A stretch of 64,000 nucleotides of DNA. It comes from Artemisia argyi. Lineage: Eukaryota; Streptophyta; Magnoliopsida; Asterales; Asteraceae. Made by a program: the position numbers and the translations under genes. The notes below the pieces were generated by a model. That model worked only from the letters and a program-made list of their open reading frames with translations. It was not told the DNA's origin and did no database searches. The DNA is taken from positions 168,254,090 to 168,318,089 of the forward strand of contig CM060687.1 in the NCBI GenBank assembly GCA_030686995.1, read 5' to 3'. Below, piece by piece: positions 11,841 through 23,040 of the stretch (the stretch's first letter is position 1; the number at the start of each line of letters is the position of its first letter).

Positions 11841-11904
11841 CGTTTGCTTGTTTTCACCACCGCTGCTGGTGGTTTGTTACTTTTAATTTTTAAGCGACTA
11901 AAAT

Positions 11905-11960
11905 ACGTACGGCTAAAAAATTTTAAGCTATTAATTTGGGTTACTCAAAGTCTCAAATAC
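11905..11960. repeat. Direct repeat flanking MCM8, 5' side
   Basis: Aligns with 7791-7845: TACGGCTAAAAA, then AAGC-A-TAATTTG, then CTCAAA. It starts 65 bp upstream of the MCM8 ATG and is preceded by an AGCGAC hexamer (11893-11898). The promoter of MCM8 would therefore have to lie in, or beyond, MULE-like DNA. The spacer to the divergent acidic ORF is only 292 bp. Confidence 0.55.
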
Positions 11961-12043
11961 ACTTTTGATGTACCCAAATTCAAATTGACAAATATGGGCG
12001 GGATTTTTTTGTTGGTTTGAAATTCTAATTTTTTAAAGTAGCC

Positions 12044-12051
12044 TATAAAAA
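12044..12051 (+). promoter_or_regulatory. Probable TATA box of the acidic ORF
   Basis: TATAAAAA lies 82 bp upstream of the ATG at 12133 and is followed by a CA-rich leader with repeated ACACATACACAAAT-type sequence, typical of a plant 5' UTR. Confidence 0.55.
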
Positions 12052-12132
12052 CACATTCAAGGCATACACTCATCTAATTCAATCAACACATACACAAATC
12101 ATACACTCAACTCTCAAGCTGATTTTCATAAA

Positions 12133-12549
12133 ATGTCAAAAAAAGATTTCTCTCAGCAATTCCCTAGTCCACCACAAAATGAACAGGTTTATTACACTTC
12201 ACCGGAACATACCTTCCCTGTATTCCCAAATGAAAATGAGACGCTAAACGAAGATGAACCGGCAAACATTATACCTGAAGATCTTTTGCCTATGCTCCCA
12301 CTTGAGAATGATCCACCTTTGGAATACGAACCCAATCCCCTTGGTTTAAGTGACGAACAACTCCGGCAACTTGAACAAGATGAAGAAGTATTAAGGGAGT
12401 TTGAAGAAGCCGAAGCACGTGCTGCTGCCGCTCGCAGGGAGCAGGAACAAGAGGATTTACTTCACCAATGGGAAATGGGGCTTTTCAATGAGCAACTAGA
12501 AACTTCAAGTGATGAGGAGGGCTGGGTATCAGATGATTTGTTTTACTAA
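12133..12549 (+). CDS. Acidic, Pro/Glu-rich protein of unknown function, intact
   Basis: A single exon of 138 codons that I do not recognise. The N-terminal third is rich in Pro, Asn and Glu (NENETLNEDEP). Residues ~75-120 are a strongly charged predicted helix (REFEEAEARAAAARREQEQE), a likely coiled coil. The end is acidic and aromatic (SSDEEGWVSDDLFY). The overall charge is strongly negative, reminiscent of a transcriptional activation or histone/partner-binding tail. There is no signal peptide or membrane segment. A TATA box and leader precede it, and it is divergent from MCM8 and convergent with the transposase. Its position inside the MULE territory suggests an accessory gene of the element. 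Intactness beside broken MULE genes suggests recent insertion or selection. Confidence 0.6.
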   Translation: MSKKDFSQQFPSPPQNEQVYYTSPEHTFPVFPNENETLNEDEPANIIPEDLLPMLPLENDPPLEYEPNPLGLSDEQLRQLEQDEEVLREFEEAEARAAAARREQEQEDLLHQWEMGLFNEQLETSSDEEGWVSDDLFY

Positions 12550-13072
12550 TTTGTTGTTTTATTTAGATACCATTGGTGAATGTCATTATCTAAAGTGAAT
12601 TATTCATATATCTAAAACTTTATTTGAACGTATCCTAATAATATTATTTATTCCAACGACTTTGTTTCAGAAAGTACATCAATAGTTTTAAAGGTTTAGT
12701 TACGGATTTAAAAAACACAAACAACAAAAAAAGGTAAGTATACATAGTTGCGGAGTTAAAAAAACACAAACCAGACCCACTAAAAAAGGGCATTATGTCA
12801 ACAACATCCAACATATCCCAATAAGTTACAATCCATGAAATTTTTAGTTCGGAAATTAAAAAAAACACAACTTAGTCATACGCATATCATATGACAATAG
12901 TTAAAATAAACTAGAAATCATCCAAATGAATACATTGACGTTGATCGGATGACCCTGGTTGTGATTGAGAAATAGATGATTCACAGTTCCATATAAAAGG
13001 GGTACTTGACTCTCTCCGGTCGACATCTGAACGTGTTCTTTGACTGACCCTTCTGTTCTGCCCTTGTTGTTC
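12550..13072. other. Spacer between convergent genes
   Basis: Non-coding 3' regions of the acidic ORF (plus) and the transposase (minus). An open frame on the minus strand just downstream of the transposase stop is Ser/Gln-rich and could be a lost extension of that protein. No other feature seen. Confidence 0.4.
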
Positions 13073-15596
13073 CTATGTTTGAGATGCAGGGGAGCTCGAT
13101 TCTGTTGTTCCTTTACGTTTCTGAGATGTAACGTAATTTTCAAAAACAATGCTACTAAAAAATAAACATAAAAATATGTAATTTAAACTAAATATAAAGA
13201 AATACCTTTGTTGTTACCAATGGTACATAGCATGAGTCTCTTGTGTGTCCTGTTTTGTCACACCTTGTACATTTTGTGCTTTTCGGTTCCTCCCCTTGTG
13301 AACGGATACGGTCTCTCTCTTTTGGTCTACCTGCTTGTCGCTTAACAAGAACCGGTGGTTTTACAATTTGCAGGTCAGCAGGAGTACGCCACTGTTTACT
13401 GTCTTTTAAAGGACACACCTTTTCTTGGTACGTATTTTTTAGTTTTGTTTTCTTAATCCATTTTAATGCCTAACTGCTATTGTTATTCAAAGATTCAGCT
13501 CTAGATACTGCACACACATGGCCACAGGGTAAACCTGATAATTGCCATTTACAGCAAGTGCATTCTCGTTTTTTAAAGTCAACAACATGAACCAGTCGTG
13601 AATCAATAACTTGGTACAATTTGAACATCTCAATCCCTTTAACAACCCAAGTGGCGCTCTTGACCATTCTATCATTTACTTTTGCGGCTGCCCAATCAGT
13701 AAGTTCATCCTTTGGTGCATCTAAAATTAAAAAATTACAATATGCTTAAATATATGAAAAGGTCAACAAAGCAAAATATACATTATTATGAATTACCTTT
13801 ATATCTTTCTCGGCGGTCACAATACCATTGTTGTAGAAGGCCTCTGTAGTACTCCATTAGCATGGTTATTGGAACTTTCCGAACTCTTGCTGTCAAGGAA
13901 TTTACTGATTCTGCAGAATTTGATGTCAAATAGTTGTACCTGTTTGCAGGGCAATATGCTCGTGACCACCTTCCCCATCCAGCATCCTCTAACTTTTTAT
14001 AAACCAGTGGTTTTGAGGCTCGAATCTCAGAAATTGAATCATCAAACTCACGCTCCGTGTAAAGTTTGCAAGTCCTCCAATATATAGCCCTCCGCTTTTT
14101 ACTCTTCAGATTGCAATTCATCATTAAATGACGACAACAATACCCATGAAAAGCATTAGGAAAAACGGTACTACATGCATGTGCAATTGCCAGATGCCGG
14201 TCAGATATGATGGACAAACCTTTAACCTCACCAATGCATTCTTTTAATTTACTCATAAACCAAGACCATGTTTCGTTGCTCTCACCTTGACAAACACCAG
14301 TGGCAATTGGTAGGATCTGGTTGTTTCCGTCCATTCCAATAGCAACCATATTCGTTCCAAGGTATCTCCCTTTAAGATGTGCGGCATCAATTATTATCAA
14401 TGGCCGCAAATAACGCAAGAAGCTCCGAATCTATTTAAATAAAGCACATCTTCAATATTCAATACAATGTAACTAATAATATATGTACAATTTAAGAAAA
14501 TATAATTTAATAGACACTTACAGCAACACCGAACCCTATGAAGCACATCTTAAATCGATCATCATCATCATCTGTCTCAATGTGTGTTACCGTCCCCTCA
14601 TTCTCCAACTTTAAGTTGTAGCAATAATACGGTAACTGCTCAAAAGATTCCTTAGGGCAACCGTTTATCAACTGTAATGCCATGTTTTTCCCACCCCAAG
14701 CTCTTTTATAAGAAACATCAATTTTCCACTCAACATTCAAATCCTTTTGTATGTCCTTACCTGTATAGATCCTTCTGCTATCTTTTAGTTTCTCCATAAG
14801 TATGCGAGCAAGTATTTGTTGTGTAGCGTTTCGATGATTAGGATTGATTTTAGTTCTCGAACATGTATGCACGTCGTTAATGCCGGAAACATAGAATTTA
14901 CGAGTAACAATACTTTTTCTTGTGTGAACGCTCCAGTTGCAACCCATTTGCACACAATTTACATCGTACCTAGTCGGACTAGACTTGATTACTTTATACT
15001 CAAACCGTTCAACTATAGCTTTTATTCCTATTGAAAAAAATGCACGAATCCTTATCATCAAACCTATTACCCAACTTTACTTTAGATATTATATTTTGTT
15101 TCAGGTTATTAACTACTTTAATTATAGGATCAGGTGAATGGGGTGGGATAGGCATATTTTTAAATGAGCATTTCTCCCAACGAGGCTGAACATCCTCAAT
15201 CACGTGTTCAGTATTATCAGGTTCAGCTGTTGGTGTTGGGAGATCAAACTCATCGGGGAACAAAGAAACATTTAGATCTATATCAAGATGCTTAGAAGAA
15301 GAAGACGGGGTTACCTCCGAAGTGTGCTCTATAACATCGATAAAAAGTGTCTGAACAATGTCTTGCTTACAACAAATTTCTTTAACAAAGAATGATACAT
15401 CACCATCGTCATGTAGAGTAATATTCTTGGATCCGGATATGTAGTGTAAATTGACGCTCTTGTCTGTAATATCGTATTTCTTCTTGACATACTTTACCAA
15501 GTTGCGGTAATTAACGTCAAGTGGAAGTAAAACTCCACGAATTTTTTTTTGATAATCCAACAAAAGTTTTAATTTTAAGGAATTTGATGAACTCAT
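13073..15596 (-). pseudogene. MuDR/MULE transposase, two lesions
   Basis: DDE transposase of a Mutator-like element. Exons on GT-AG sites: 15596-14522, 14430-13797, 13720-13206, 13120-13073. Order of domains: PB1-like N-terminus, acidic linker, MuDR DNA-binding domain (RFEYKV, CNWSVHTRK), MULE catalytic domain with Asp in IIIDAAHLKG, Asp in IISDRH and Glu in NSAESVN, a CCRH motif, SWIM zinc finger (CTCCKWQLSGLPCGH), a CCHC zinc knuckle (CTRCDKTGHTRDSC) and a Lys/Ser-rich end. Lesions: exon 1 is one base too long, and the frames change over at seven A's (15034-15040, T's in the gene). An in-frame TAG (13470-13472) follows the SWIM finger. Either lesion abolishes the full protein. The extra base could be a homopolymer sequencing error. 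The TAG looks real. Confidence 0.85.
15034..15040 (-). other. Frameshift site in transposase exon 1 (A7 run)
   Basis: The frame reading GNRFDDKDSCIF enters the run and the frame reading IGIKAIVERFEYKV leaves it. Exon 1 is 1075 nt (3n+1) while the next exon begins in phase 0, so one surplus base explains both facts. Confidence 0.8.
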
Positions 15597-15663
15597 TTTT
15601 TATATATTTATGTTTTTTTTTTCTCTGGACTGTGAAGAAACCCAGTACCAATCAATTAAGATT

Positions 15664-15793
15664 GGTCTATGTGGTCGCTCAATTAAGATGTCGCTTAAAA
15701 ATATACCTCCAAAATTTCATTTTCCCGCGGTCTATGTGGTCGCTCAATTAAGATGTCGCTTAAAAATATCCCTCCAAAATTTCATTTTCCCTC
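15664..15793. promoter_or_regulatory. Divergent promoter with a 65-bp tandem repeat carrying GTCGCT sites
   Basis: Two adjacent 65-bp units (15664-15728 and 15729-15793) differ at only a couple of positions. Each holds two GTCGCT hexamers 16 bp apart (15674, 15690, 15739, 15755), the same motif that marks the MULE end-like repeats. They lie in the 315-bp gap between the transposase start (15596, minus) and the GRF-protein start (15912, plus), so they are placed to control both genes. A third, degenerate partial unit follows at about 15801-15840. Inference: transposase-binding sites used for feedback control. Confidence 0.6.
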
Positions 15794-15911
15794 TCATTTC
15801 CAGTCTACATTTCCCTCCAAAAATTCATTTCCCTCCCTAGGTATGTGTGATTTTACTATTCACTTTCTATCTATATATTCTTGTCAAAGAATAGGCCAAA
15901 TAACACAAACA

Positions 15912-16446
15912 ATGACTTCCTCTTCTTCCAATTCTAGGTCAAATATAAAGACCATCGAATACTACATCAATGCGAGTCATTGCGAATGTCCAATACCATT
16001 GCCGGTCGAAGTTCAAACTTCTTGGACACGAAAACATCCTGGTAGAAGGTTTAAGGCTTGTCCCATATGGGTAAGATTATTATACCGACAAAAAATTACT
16101 TAATTATATTGTTACTTTTCATCAATATTTGTTAACAGCGTCACTTGTTTAGGACAAGGAGACGAAATGCGGATTTTTTGGGTTCATAGACCCGGAGCTA
16201 CCAAGTGAGTACTACAAAGATTTGCTTTACAAAGAACATGAGAAAAATATGTTAAACAAGAAGAAGGGGGAAAATATTGTTTCTAGTCAAGCTGTTGCTG
16301 TCTCACAAGATGAAATGATGATGAACATGAAGAATGAGTTGGCTACCATCAAGTCAAAAGTTAAAGTGCATGACAAATGTTTATTTGTTTTCGGTTTGCT
16401 GGTTGTACTCTTCGTTGCTCTTGTTTTAGCTCCAAGTATTAATTAG
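15912..16446 (+). CDS. GRF-type zinc finger protein with C-terminal membrane segment
   Basis: Two exons (15912-16070, 16153-16446; GT-AG, phase 0) encode 150 residues with no lesion. Residues ~20-65 form a GRF zinc finger: CECP, TSWTRKHPGRRFKACP, then KCGFFGFIDPEL. This fold binds single-stranded nucleic acid in other proteins. A Lys-rich, helix-favouring linker follows. The C-terminus is one hydrophobic segment (CLFVFGLLVVLFVALVLA), so the protein is probably tail-anchored. Small GRF-plus-tail proteins are common in plant genomes, often next to transposons. It is divergent from the transposase across a shared repeat-bearing promoter, which points to a role within the element. Its exact function is unknown. 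It is one of two intact ORFs among the MULE-type genes. Confidence 0.75.
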
Positions 16447-17185
16447 TAGGTTGTAGTAAACTCGTTTATGGTTGTTGTTAGTAGTAATGAATGTTTCCAA
16501 TATAATTCACAAGCATTCACATATGAAGGCACTACATATTTAAAATCAAACCACATAAACCTACAATATCCTTCAACATACATGGTACAATGACTAAACC
16601 AATACACAAAAGGTGGTGGCAACATTAGCATAACAAACACAAAATAAAATAAAACAAAACCCACCTACCAAATAACTAGAAATCATATAAACATAGTCTA
16701 TTCAGTTTTTTTACCACAAGCCACCTTATACTTCCAAAAGTATCTAACCATGTGCTCTCGATAGGCTAACGCAACCTGAAGAGGATCATCAACCTTCATA
16801 CTTAGATTGTTAGACAACCGGTACAAAAAAATGCATACCCATAATCCACAGTCGCCATATAGATTAGCTTGTACAGGGATATTATCAGCCACTCGAAAAG
16901 ATATCTTATAATTGGAAACAGATATGGATTTGGTTTCAAAAACTTTACATTTCTCTAGATACTTTGGAAGAATTACCTCAAAACTGGCCCTCATTTTTAA
17001 ATGATCCGGTCTCGTTTCTGGATTTGGCGTAGGAAGTGAATCGTAAAAAGTTACAACGCCGGTACTAAAAACTAATTCTACAAGCAACCAGTGGTCCGAT
17101 GTTACGTTCAAAGGAAAGTAGACCTACATTTTAACAAAATAATATTAGATGTTAACATAACCATTATGATTAAGAAAACTAAAAC

Positions 17186-17333
<148 letters not shown>

Positions 17334-18942
17334 TAAGAAGTGGCGTTGAATTGTACCAACCTTGTCAACACTAGACCATGGCACAGGATACCTTTCTCCG
17401 TTTCCATAATAAAAAGGCAATGATCCCTTAAGAAGGGTAGACGATAAAAAAGAACTGGCCATCGCCCAATCTGCATTGGCGGGTCTAAAGTGCCACATTA
17501 AGTCTATCCAAACATCCAAATGCTGAAAAGTATTTATAAAAATGGGATTGTTAAACTATCAACATATAAATGTAATGTTTTCTATTTAAAACGAATACAC
17601 CAACTGGTAAATTAAGTACCTTATCGTTGAGCCATCCTCTTCTGTTACCCCGGCCAACTCCCAGCAAAGCTAGCCAAAATTGCCAATTAACAACAACATC
17701 GGAACCCCAAGGAAACTTATGCGACGACTTTTTACCTTTTGTCATGAAACAATTCATACTTTCTGGCTTACTTATTTTGTTACCTAACTTCTTGTTCTTA
17801 AGGAAACCAACAGGACACTTCAGATTCTGTAATTTATTTTTTTTTAAAGAAAAAATGTTAAGGCATCATCTATTAATATGTATGGAGATATATACAAGGG
17901 GTGTTTAAAAATAAATAGTCACAAACCTCTACCCAAGGTTCCAGCGGAAATTGTTCAACATTGTTTCCGAGGGCACAGGGTACACCAATGACTTCACTAA
18001 GTCTCTTGGACCGCCTTTTGGGCAATTGTGGAGTTGTAGTCGGTAGCTCCACAAAGGGGTCCTTCAAAGACTTGCCAACCTGTTTTGTCCTCTTTGGTTG
18101 AACATCAGGAGTCTTCTCTTTTATCACAGTCTTCTCTTTTGGTACATATTTCTTGCGACGTTTCTTCTTAAGTGGTTGACTTGGTTTGGGTTGTTGGGGA
18201 GACTTACCCGGTTTCCTCTTCCTTTGAAGACGCATGAAAATGTCCTGTAAGCACAGTTCATTATTGATATTAGTATCGCTATTACAAATGGTATTTAAAG
18301 TAAGTTAACAACGTACTCATATGGTAAAGTACCTCGGAAGCGTCATTCAAAGGATTATTTACTTGTCCTTCTTTAGAAAGGTCCAGTTCAGTATTTTTGT
18401 CGTAATTACAAAAAGTGACCTTTCTTGCTTTTTCAGCTTCCTTGTCGATCTTGTCCAAAATCGACTTGGTTATTCTGTCATTTACTTTTTCGATAACTTT
18501 ATTATTTCCATTATCAACTTTCTCATAGGAACCAGACTCCATTACTTCATGACCATCAACACCTTTTCCTTCAGTGGCAAAATGCGCATCGACTAATTTC
18601 ACACAATCTTTATCTGTTGTCATAACACAATCTTCATCATGATCTTTTAATACCTCACCACCAAAATTATCAGTTGTGACACAAACATGCCCATGACAAC
18701 CTTCAACATTCTCATCAGAAACAGACTCCATTACTTCATCACCGTCCACACATTTGTCTTTGGTGGCCAACTGCGCATCAACTAATTTGACACAATCTTT
18801 ATCGTTTACCCTAACACAATCTTCATCACCCTTGTAGTCATCAGCCCTCGTATCTTCCACATGTAAGACACCATCACACTTGTTCTCGTCAACATCCATG
18901 TCATCTGTCACATCATCTTTACCACATGTATCTGTAACATGG

Positions 18943-19081
18943 CCCACACCAACATGCCCATGTTCTCTTCAACATTACCATCACGACTTCCCGCATCTTT
19001 ACCACAAGTATCTATAACATGGCCCACACCAACATGCCCATCGCACATGTTCTCTTCAACATTACCATCACGACTTCCCGC
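18943..19081 (-). repeat. Coding tandem repeat with a 7-bp deletion
   Basis: Two copies of a unit encoding AGSRDGNVEENM-(CDG)HVGVGHV-DTCGKD. The downstream copy lacks the seven bases CGCACAT present in the upstream copy (plus-strand sense, near 18958). This is the frameshift of the protease gene. Restoring seven bases would make the exon 993 nt, a multiple of three, matching the phase-0 flanks. Confidence 0.85.
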
Positions 19082-20015
19082 ATTAATTTTTTCATTATCC
19101 GAACCATGCTTGCTTACTGTCTCAACGACAATACCATCTGTATTAGTAACATGCTTGCTTACTGATACGTCCTCGTTTTGATAATGATTATCAGTAACAT
19201 TCAGATCTGCATTGTTGTCTTTATTGTCACAAACATGGTCATCACCGTCGATGTCGTAAGCAGTTACGGAATGCGATGGCGAATCTACCAAATCAGCAAA
19301 ATCATCTTTATAGATCCCCTGTTCAGAAGAAAACATAAATTGAATAAGTAACTGAATATTAGCAAACAACTATTAAGTGAGATTTCTTATGCTAGTTTAT
19401 AGTTACATGAATAACAAATTGAGAAAAGCGTACATTTAAATTAGTGAGGTTATCAAGTTGGATGTGATCAACTGCCGTAAAAGGAGAATTCGGATGACAT
19501 AAATTCTCAAGTTGTGACATGTAGGATGGGTACGCGGCAGGGTCAAGATAATTAAGCTTTCCATCATGTCCATTAACAAAGGAAGGGCATGTTGATTTGT
19601 TGCATGATACATCATAAATTGGGCAGGCCTGTAATTAAAAACTTATTAGTAGCTGGGTTAAAAAGTAAATATAAAAAAAATGAAATATTACGCGGAATAT
19701 TACATGTTCAACATCATTGTTTACCGTGTTCTCATTTTCGGCGTTAACACGACTATAAAAGGGGCTTTGAATAGGTGTTAAAGCCTGAAATAAAAGAAAA
19801 ATGGTGTTTAAAGGATGATTTTAACAAAAAATTTAAAAATGAACAAACAGAATAAGCACAATCTGATCCAGAAGAAAAGTAGTGGTGCAAATTACTTAAG
19901 CTAATCAAATTAAACTCAGAATCATACAGTAAACACAGATACAAGCTCATATGCACAATTGCAGGCTTCAAATGCATAAACAAACCCATGTCTCAAACAG
20001 CCATTGTATAGAGCT

Positions 20016-20166
20016 ATAAGCTATCAGTTTAAACCTGAATTGACCAGCTTATGGGGGCAAACTATTGATTGAACTACTAAGAACTCAGAACCCAAGTACA
20101 GAATCCATAAGCTATCAGTTTAAACCTGAATTGACCAGCTTATGGGGGCCAACTATTGATTGAACT
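20016..20166. repeat. Two 60-bp direct repeats in an insertion-like intron segment
   Basis: Copies at 20016-20075 and 20107-20166 are almost identical (shared TAAGCTATCAGTTTAAACCT and CCAGCTTATGGGGGC). They lie in the ~940-bp intron that separates the fourth repeated exon from the other three, which suggests that the intron was enlarged by an insertion. No coding content. Confidence 0.75.
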
Positions 20167-20726
20167 CAGAAATGATAACTGTTTTTTACTTTTGATTTTA
20201 ACTACAACTTTGACCAAAATGAAACAATATCTGATCTAAATGACTACTGTAATTATGATAAGCAATTATTAATCTAAATTAAGCTACCTAAATATTATTG
20301 TAACTAGCTATAATGTTTATGCAACCTAACAATTACTAACAGTTAAACTTTTGATGTTCCAAAATATGTTTTGACCTTTTTATATTGAACTACTAATTAT
20401 TATGAAAGCTAGTAAAGACTTAATAATACCCTAAGTAATGTATCTAAGCAAATAACAAACTCTGAAACATTGTCCACTACAACAGACTACTCAAATCCAA
20501 ACACCCTTTAAGTAACTGTGATTACACTAGGTTTCAGATTACAGGGCTTAATATACTACAACTGATGCTCAAATTTTAACACTTATCAGTCCTAAAAGAT
20601 AATAGATGCAGTGAAAATGAACCAAAGCAACAGGAACACAGAATCCAAAACAGACACAATACCAAACAAAACCAAACACTCCCTTATCTGTCCATATTCA
20701 CTACACTAGAATGAGACAGATATTAC

Positions 20727-21236
20727 CATGGCATCTTTGGAATGAAAATCTTCATTCGCAGTTTCTTCTGGCTCTGGATTGGCATGAAAAATATTTGAGC
20801 TTTGAATACATGTCGAATCCTGAAATAAAAGAAAAATGGTGTTTGAAGGATGATTTTTTTTTAAAATTTAAAAATGATTAATAAACTAAAAAAATTATTA
20901 TCAATAAACGATTATAAAGTGTGTATAGGATATTACCATGGCATCTTTGGAATGCAAATCTTCATTGCCAGTTTGTTGTGGCTCTGGATTGGCATGAATA
21001 ATATTTGAGCTCTGAATATGTGTCGAATCCTGAAATAAAAGAAAAATGGTGTTTCAAGGATGATTTAAAAAAAAATTAAAATGATTAATAAAATAATAAT
21101 ATAATTATAAATAAACGATTATAAAGTGTGTGTAGGATACTACCATGGCATCTTTGGAATGCAAATCTTCATTGCCAGTTTGTTGTGGCTCTGGATTGGC
21201 ATGAATAATATTTGAGGTCTGTATAGGTGTCGAAGC
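20727..21236 (-). repeat. Tandemly duplicated exon-intron unit, three close copies
   Basis: Exons 21236-21144, 21029-20937 and 20819-20727 are each 93 nt, phase 0, and near-identical (NIIHANPEPQQTGNEDLHSK in two). The following intron starts are also shared (AAGAAAAATGGTG). A diverged fourth exon at 19784-19704 keeps the same intron neighbour. The protein gains a repeating 31-residue module. Confidence 0.85.
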
Positions 21237-23040
21237 CTGAAATTAATTGAGACATTTATACACGCTTTTATGGTGACCTAAGATTGTTATTATCAAATTG
21301 TGGTATAGATTAAAAACTAAAATTAAACCGCTGACCTCTGGATGATGTATGTTCAAAGCTTTCTCAACAATGGCAAGCCTTTTTTTAACATCATTGAATA
21401 CTTCAACATTTGATCCTGATTTACCAATCAAATGAACTATTGTCTTCAAGGCCTCAACCTCAGCAACTAATTTAGGTACTTCGGTAATTGATTCTGCTGC
21501 GGCTGTTGGAAGCCCTCCACCTGTTGCATCGTTGAGCTCTTCCGCTGCATCGTTGAGCTCTTCTGGTGAATCGTTGAGCACTTCTGCTTGTACCTAAGTA
21601 ACAAATAATTTTAAAAGATTTAGGAGATGTACATTAATAATTTATATCTTATAGGCCTTAAGGGTCAAACATAATGTTTTCAAAGTTAACAATGTACCTC
21701 AAAAGGAACTTCTGATAGTTGAGGAATGGCATCATCTGAAACATCAGCGACATTTGCTACTTGTCCAAAATATGCAGTACTACGCACAAAGCGTGGGTTC
21801 AACTTTTCATCATTAGTCGGAACAAGTTCCACAGGATCCGAACCCTGTGTAACAAATTTATTATAAAAGGTCAAAACCAAATTTATATATAATTAGTAAA
21901 CAAATAACAAAGAATATTGACAACGAATACCTGACCAAACAGTATAGAATAATCACGTTTTCGGAATGTTTTAATCTTTAACCAAGAAAGACCACGTGGG
22001 ATCCTATTAGGGACTTTTTTAAACCATTGTTGACTATTGGGATAACTCTCAAGAATCCATATCTAAAATTAAATAAAACAATGAATCTAAAATTATTTTT
22101 GGTACAAGAAAACAATCACAAAAAATTACACAATTTGATTAAAAAAATCATACCTTAAAAGCCCAAATAAATCCACAAATATTATGTGTGGCAGTTTTAT
22201 CTGGGGTTACTGCCTGCTTCTTCTTGTAATACCTTTGATAATGCTTAGGAACCAAATTGGCTAGACTGGCGTACAAACGTCTCCACAAGTACTCTCCCCA
22301 TGGATAAGCATTCCAAGCATTAAAATCCTCAACGAGCTGCAAAAATTCATTAGGTACATTGTACCAAGGCCCACGACCGGTAAATATGACCTCAGCACAT
22401 ATCAAAAGACAAACCCTGACAGCATCCTCAATTGGCAAAGCATCAAATACTTTATCGTTGTTCAAAATATGTAAAAGCTCATTCCCTTTTACGGTAACCT
22501 TTCTATCAAACTGCTTATGAGGGAAGATTCGCAAGGCAAACGGACTACGATCAACTACTACGTGGTCAGGCAAAGGGCCGAAAAGAAAACCCGTCACCAA
22601 AAGAAACTCCTCACGGCCAAACCGCAACAAATTATCCCCAATTCTATATGTAATGGGTGGACAAGTATCAAGCAATTTAGGAATATATACCTGATGCTGT
22701 AAAATGAAGTTTAGGAGATGGTTATCATTTGAATGACAAGGGGGAATAGCCAACCATTGCGCGAATACACTTTCCCGGAAAAGGCTAATTCGATTTTGAT
22801 TCTTTCCCAACTTACTTTTAATCTTTTCCAGCAACTCTAAATTGGAACGAATCGTTACCTTTGCATGAAAGTAGCCATCAATATTTTCCATTTGCATTGA
22901 CTTATTAATAATTTGGGGTTCGAAATGTGTATACACAAATTTAGGGTTAGGGTTCTAACGTTTGATTTTGATTTGAATTCTTAGTGGGAGTAGGTGTGGA
23001 AAGGAAGTTGTGAGTTTCTTGGTATTTGAAAATTTAGAAT

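Noticed and set aside
15034..15040. Programmed ribosomal frameshift in the transposase
   Set aside because: A +1 shift on a T-run is possible, but nothing such as a known slippery context or pseudoknot supports it. A one-base indel is simpler.
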